Of a stretch of DNA of 19,782 nucleotides, positions 17,006-19,782 are shown piece by piece (positions within the stretch are counted from its first letter, which is position 1; every line of letters starts with the position of its first letter). The translations under genes were made by a program, and so were the position numbers. The DNA is taken from assembly GCA_945868195.1 (NCBI GenBank), contig CAMBLP010000025.1, forward strand, positions 1 through 19,782, in the 5' to 3' direction. The DNA is from Bordetella parapertussis. Lineage in GTDB: Bacteria; Pseudomonadota; Gammaproteobacteria; Burkholderiales; Burkholderiaceae_B. The notes below the pieces were generated by a model. The model searched no databases, was not told the DNA's origin, and saw only the letters and a program-made list of their open reading frames with translations.

Positions 17006-17158
17006 TCAATTCATTTTAATCTTGAGTTCTTTGATAACCGGACTCCAACGCGTGACTTCCGCCTTGATAAAGTCGTTCAAGAACTCGGCGGTTGAACTCG
17101 CAAGCTCGATCGAGGCCGAGAGTCCGATGCTGCGACGCAAAAAAATCGCTATATAATT
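17006..17158 (-). pseudogene. C-terminal remnant of a Bug/TctC-family periplasmic receptor
   Basis: One open frame on the minus strand runs about 50 codons to a TGA at 17006 and has no ATG. Its last 35 or so residues read SSTAEFLNDFIKAEVTRW and then SPVIKELKIKMN. This is the typical end of Bug/TctC tripartite tricarboxylate transporter substrate-binding proteins, which finish with STPEEFAAFIKAEIARW-like residues and then K(V/I)VKxAGIK. Upstream of about residue 10 the frame loses resemblance and meets a stop at 17168. I see no other piece of a Bug protein in the three minus-strand frames up to pagP, so about 90 percent of the gene (normally around 320 aa) appears deleted. The assignment rests on a short stretch and on memory of the family. 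Confidence 0.55.
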
Positions 17159-17299
17159 TGTTATCTTTTATCTCCTATGACCGAATTGAGGGTTTTTGTT
17201 GTGAGGTCGATGCTACTTCAGGTCGTGATTTGACACTAGATGGTTTGCCCGAAGTTCTATGCTCACAAACGATCCTTTTACACCCTTACAACGACAGAC
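17159..17299 (+). other. Gene-free stretch upstream of pagP
   Basis: Together with the Bug remnant this forms about 290 bases without an intact gene. A TATAAT at 17152-17157 has no -35 partner. A perfect TTGACA at 17230-17235 is the better start for pagP transcription. An 18-codon frame at 17177 has no ribosome binding site and is not called. Confidence 0.5.
17230..17260 (+). promoter_or_regulatory. Candidate pagP promoter
   Basis: A perfect -35 TTGACA (17230-17235) is followed after 19 bases by TTCTAT (17255-17260), a moderate -10. The predicted start near 17267 leaves a leader of about 33 bases. I saw no obvious PhoP-box direct repeat. The long spacer would suit an activated promoter, but that is inference. 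Confidence 0.3.
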
Positions 17300-17878
17300 A
17301 TGCGCGACCCACTCTTTCGGCGAACAGCAGCAATCTGTGTCTGCGCCCTGACGACTAATGCTGCGCTGGCTTCGAACGAAGCTTCAACGGCCTCTCCCAC
17401 CCCTTGGTACTCAACCGCTTGGCAGCATGCGAAAGATACTTGGCGAGAGGGCGACGTCGAGGCCTACGTGCCCTTTTGGAGCTATCACCTACCTTTTGCT
17501 TATTCGGCTGAAAAGCGTGCTGAATACGTTGAATATCCAGCAGGTTTTGGTCTAGGTAAAGGTCGCTACAACAAGAGCGGAAACTGGGAAGGCATGTACG
17601 CGATGGGATTTCGCGACTCACATGGCGACGCTTCCTTTATGGTGGGTTATGGCTGGGTACCCACGTGGAATATCGGTAAAAGTGAAGTCAAAGCCGGTGT
17701 TGGCTTGACGGGCTTTCTCATGTCGCGCAAGGATTATTTTGGGGGCATTCCCTTCCCGGGCGTTTTACCTGTGGCCTCGATCGGCTACAAAAACCTGTCA
17801 GCGCAAGCCGCCTACATCCCAGGCGGCCAAGGGTATGGCAATGTTTTGTTCATGTGGGGCAAGTGGACGTTTAAATAG
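17300..17878 (+). CDS. pagP: Lipid A palmitoyltransferase PagP (CrcA)
   Basis: PagP is an eight-stranded outer-membrane beta-barrel enzyme that moves a palmitate from a phospholipid to lipid A, increasing resistance to cationic peptides. The 192-aa precursor has a signal peptide at 1-24 (RR, a hydrophobic core, then NAALA and SNE after the likely cut). An amphipathic N-terminal helix near 36-50 (AWQHAKDTWREG) comes next. The catalytic residues of E. coli PagP (His33, Asp76, Ser77) map to H63 in SYHLPFAY and D106-S107 in FRDSHGD. G118 in VGYGW corresponds to Gly88, the floor of the acyl-chain ruler, so C16 selectivity is plausible. The barrel ends FMWGKWTFK, with a C-terminal aromatic pattern. 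The ATG at 17300 is chosen over 17240 because it gives a normal signal peptide. No Shine-Dalgarno sequence is obvious. Confidence 0.92.
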   Translation: MRDPLFRRTAAICVCALTTNAALASNEASTASPTPWYSTAWQHAKDTWREGDVEAYVPFWSYHLPFAYSAEKRAEYVEYPAGFGLGKGRYNKSGNWEGMYAMGFRDSHGDASFMVGYGWVPTWNIGKSEVKAGVGLTGFLMSRKDYFGGIPFPGVLPVASIGYKNLSAQAAYIPGGQGYGNVLFMWGKWTFK

Positions 17879-17924
17879 ATCGGCACAGAGGCACCCGTCG
17901 CAGGCAGAAATTTTAAAGCTCGGC

Positions 17925-17930
17925 TATACT
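17925..17930 (+). promoter_or_regulatory. Candidate -10 box for tRNA-Leu
   Basis: TATACT lies 17 bases before the mature tRNA 5-prime end, giving a short leader of about ten bases for RNase P to remove. A clear -35 is not visible at 16-18 bases upstream, so read-through from pagP is also possible. Confidence 0.45.
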
Positions 17931-17947
17931 TGCAGGCTCAATGCGTT

Positions 17948-18032
17948 GCCCGGGTGGTGAAATTGGTAGACGCAGGGGACTCAAAATCCCCCGCCGCAAG
18001 GCGTGCCGGTTCGATTCCGGCCCCGGGCACCA
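17948..18032 (+). tRNA. tRNA-Leu (anticodon CAA), CCA encoded
   Basis: The acceptor stem GCCCGGG (17948-17954) pairs with CCCGGGC (18022-18028), followed by discriminator A and an encoded CCA (18030-18032). The D arm contains GGTGAAATTGGTAGAC. The anticodon stem GGGGA/TCCCC closes the loop CTCAAAA, giving anticodon CAA, which reads UUG. A long class II variable arm, CGCC-GCAA-GGCG, and the TTCGATTC T-loop complete the cloverleaf. The discriminator A and long variable arm are the identity elements of leucine tRNAs. The gene follows pagP by 69 bases. I see no duplicated 3-prime end or integrase suggesting that it has served as an attachment site in this window. Confidence 0.97.
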
Positions 18033-18117
18033 CGCAAATCAACGCTCTCCACGTTGTACAAAAACAGCGGTCAATGTACTGAATCGCTTCTACTACCAAA
18101 CACTCGCCAGCTTTAGG

Positions 18118-18142
18118 TTGATTACGTAGTGACTCTAATCAA
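18118..18142 (-). terminator. Inverted repeat at the 3-prime end of the DehI-like gene
   Basis: TTGATTA (18118-18124) and TAATCAA (18136-18142) form a perfect 7-bp stem with an 11-base loop, overlapping the stop codon at 18135. The stem is A+T rich and no T tract follows on either strand, so it is only a weak terminator candidate. The region 18033-18117 otherwise holds just a 5-bp CAACG/CGTTG hairpin after the tRNA. Confidence 0.25.
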
Positions 18143-19031
18143 TCATCCGTCTCATCATGTCCCCATGCACAATCATTCGACTGATGACGGAGTAGGTAAA
18201 GTGACCTAGACTTTTAAGCACTTGACTCGCTGACTCCGGCGCGATCGTCACTGACATATCAGCAGAGGGTTTCCACTGACTCACCATGCTCATCGCGCGC
18301 TCATGCATGTTGCTCGCTTCGCGTACCAGCAAGCCCTGCCGCTCTAGCGGCTCAACCGCAAGCCAAAACGCTGCCAGAAAACTAGGCCAATACGACAAGT
18401 GCCGGTAGAGACTCGGTTCAGCGGGACTCGGTATCGACTCGCCAAACGTGTTCAATATTTTGACAAGCTTGGCGACCTCTGCGGTCATCTCCGCAGGTGC
18501 AGGCAAAGGACGAGCAGGCTTGATGATCGTCCCTTTATTAATTTCGAGTTCAGCAAACGGATCGATCTGCGCCAAAGGTTGAGCGACGTCGAGGTCATCT
18601 TGACTTAGCGTGGATGATTGGGCGGTCAAACTCGCATACAAATACGACAAAATGAGCAGAGCGCGCGAGTTGGCGTGACCGTAGTCCTCTAATAGCAACA
18701 CAATCTCGCTTTTGTCTTGAGGGCTCAAACCGAGCGCCGTACGCACGGACTCGGGCCAGGGAGACAAACGATCAACTAAGGTTGATTGCAGACGTATTGT
18801 TCGGGCAGACTCATTCAGGACTTTACTTGAGTAGAGAGGTTTAGCCAAAGACCATGTCATCTCAAGTCCACCCGGAATGGTGGCCAAATGCCTCCAGATC
18901 AAGTTCACAAAGGGCACGCCCAAGGTGACTTTGATATCGGCGAAGATTGCAGCCACGCTCGGAGCTGCATCTTTCTCGGCAATCGTAGATATGGCGTCAA
19001 GGTGATGCGGGGTCGTGGATCGCTTCGTCAT
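18135..19031 (-). CDS. DehI-fold protein (2-haloacid dehalogenase group I-like), probably not a dehalogenase
   Basis: This 298-aa soluble, mostly helical protein resembles the DehI family of D,L-2-haloacid dehalogenases in length and in its opening block, residues 29-66 (IFADIKVTLGVPF, then RHLATIPGG). An internal duplication, as in the DehI pseudo-dimer, is plain: residues 47-66 and 210-229 share RHL, P, L, W-x-LA and PL at the same spacing, and GH recurs at 118-119 and 276-277. In DehI the catalytic Asp (D189) precedes the second-half WP motif. Here that region reads AEPSLYRHLSYWP with no Asp at the matching place, so catalysis by the known mechanism is doubtful. The alignment is from memory. 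AGGA lies six bases before the ATG at 19031. The gene follows an amino-acid ABC permease by 63 bases on the same strand. It has no signal peptide or membrane segment. Confidence 0.65.
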   Translation of the reverse strand: MTKRSTTPHHLDAISTIAEKDAAPSVAAIFADIKVTLGVPFVNLIWRHLATIPGGLEMTWSLAKPLYSSKVLNESARTIRLQSTLVDRLSPWPESVRTALGLSPQDKSEIVLLLEDYGHANSRALLILSYLYASLTAQSSTLSQDDLDVAQPLAQIDPFAELEINKGTIIKPARPLPAPAEMTAEVAKLVKILNTFGESIPSPAEPSLYRHLSYWPSFLAAFWLAVEPLERQGLLVREASNMHERAMSMVSQWKPSADMSVTIAPESASQVLKSLGHFTYSVISRMIVHGDMMRRMID

Positions 19032-19094
19032 GGTGTCCTGTCATATTAAGAGCGAGAAAATAAGACCTCAACTACATTGATAGGCTGAGAGAAA

Positions 19095-19772
19095 CTAATG
19101 TCCACCACCCATTTTCTTATGCTCAAAGCGACTCAGAATTCTCACCAGTGGCCATAACAATAACAGATAGAAAATCGCTGCCAAGACAATCGGCGAAGGA
19201 TTGTAAAACAAGGATTGGGCATCGCGTGCAACGCGCAACAACTCAGGCATCGCGACGGCACTGGCTAAGGTTGTGAGCTTGATGACCTCAATCGTATTGC
19301 TGATGAGATCCGGCATCACGTTTCGCGTTGCTTGAGGGATCTGAATATGGATCAAGGTTTGCGTCGCAGAGAGTCCCGTCGAGCGCGCCGCTTCGATTTG
19401 TCCATTGGGAACGCTTTCAAGACCGGCCCTAAAAATCTCGCCGTAATAAGACGAGTTATTCAACATAAAGCCAATCACGATCGCCAATAACTTGGGGAGT
19501 TCCCACCCGAGGAACGGTGTCCCGTAATAGATAAAAATCAACAACACCAGTGGTGGCAAAGCTCTGAACACATCGATGTAGATCGCCAAGAGCGCGCGTG
19601 CATAGCGATTTTTAAGCGTGATCGACAACACGCCAACGAGCAGCCCCGCGGCCAAGCCAAAGGGGATTACCAGCGCCGACAACAAAAGCGTATTGAGCAA
19701 GCCCTTTAGCAAGAAGGGTGCGACCTCGATGTAAATCTGAATATTGAAAAAATTTTTAAGTATCTCGTCCAT
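19095..19772 (-). CDS. Amino-acid ABC transporter permease (HisM/GlnP family)
   Basis: This is an inner-membrane permease of the polar amino-acid uptake (PAAT) ABC family, which imports an amino acid delivered by a periplasmic binding protein, powered by a separate ATPase. The 225-aa protein has five or so hydrophobic segments (near 20-50, 60-83, 92-106, 152-175 and 195-213). The family block DVFRALPPLVLLIFIYYG lies at 67-84. The EAA loop that docks to the ATPase is at 112-148 (EIFRAGLESVPNGQIEAARS, then GLS and IQIPQA). The ATG at 19772 is preceded by AGAGAG near the window edge. Length is typical for a complete protein. The partner permease, binding protein and ATPase are not to the left, so they must lie beyond the right end. 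The substrate cannot be told from the sequence. Confidence 0.9.
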   Translation of the reverse strand: MDEILKNFFNIQIYIEVAPFLLKGLLNTLLLSALVIPFGLAAGLLVGVLSITLKNRYARALLAIYIDVFRALPPLVLLIFIYYGTPFLGWELPKLLAIVIGFMLNNSSYYGEIFRAGLESVPNGQIEAARSTGLSATQTLIHIQIPQATRNVMPDLISNTIEVIKLTTLASAVAMPELLRVARDAQSLFYNPSPIVLAAIFYLLLLWPLVRILSRFEHKKMGGGH

Positions 19773-19782
19773 GGCGCTCTCT

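Noticed and set aside
17152..17157. Perfect TATAAT upstream of pagP
   Set aside because: No -35 match at 15-19 bases and no extended -10; it lies in an A+T-rich patch where such hits are expected.
17177..17233. 18-codon frame that could be a leader peptide before pagP
   Set aside because: No ribosome binding site, no run of regulatory codons and no attenuator hairpin follows it.
17240..17299. Upstream ATG for pagP
   Set aside because: It lies inside the likely promoter and would place 20 non-hydrophobic residues before a normal signal peptide.
17948..18134. tRNA-Leu as an integration site for a mobile element
   Set aside because: No repeat of the tRNA 3-prime end, integrase or foreign cargo is visible downstream within the window.
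1..19782. CRISPR array, prophage, insertion sequence or defence island
   Set aside because: No regularly spaced repeats, transposase, integrase, phage structural gene or nuclease-type defence gene was seen on either strand.

Overview
The window reads as a moderately GC-rich betaproteobacterial chromosome, most likely Burkholderiales and Alcaligenaceae-like. Several things point there: the gene sets mrp-dcd-basic amino acid decarboxylase, ffh beside ypjD (ccsA-like), and PP0621-ampD; the HIRSF-type N-terminus of TrmB; a short-form TrhO; a PagP; and a remnant of a Bug/TctC receptor. This placement is by recognition of protein families, not by a search. Nearly all the DNA is coding and most of it is housekeeping. 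I see no CRISPR array, phage, transposase or integrase.

Layout. (1) 69-5338, minus strand: mrp (Fe-S carrier ATPase), dcd (dCTP deaminase), an AdiA-length Orn/Lys/Arg decarboxylase and a BaiN/HI0933-type flavoprotein run leftward and end at a hairpin near base 20. (2) 5386-7861, plus strand: a small membrane protein of unknown function and metG. (3) 7878-8886: trhO (minus) diverges from thiS (plus). thiS is followed directly by trmB, with no thiG between them. (4) 9560-12726: ffh (minus) converges on trmB and diverges from ypjD, a PP0621-family zinc-ribbon protein and ampD (plus). (5) 12715-17158, minus strand: a C-terminal Bug/TctC fragment, a MscS-type channel, an MmgE/PrpD-family protein translationally coupled to it, and htpG with its own heat-shock promoter. 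(6) 17300-18032, plus strand: pagP (outer-membrane lipid A palmitoyltransferase) and tRNA-Leu(CAA). (7) 18135-19772, minus strand: a DehI-fold protein that seems to lack the family's catalytic aspartate, downstream of an amino-acid ABC transporter permease whose partner genes lie beyond the right edge.

Functional themes are translation and tRNA modification (metG, trmB, trhO, tRNA-Leu), protein targeting and folding (ffh, htpG), Fe-S and cytochrome assembly (mrp, ypjD), envelope maintenance and stress (ampD, mscS, pagP) and nucleotide/polyamine metabolism (dcd, decarboxylase). The points most worth a second look are the orphan thiS, whose Gly-Gly codons double as the trmB ribosome binding site; the near-consensus sigma-32 promoter of htpG followed by a perfect DnaA box; the internally duplicated DehI-like protein; and the Bug remnant. 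I did not find a convincing new multi-gene system.
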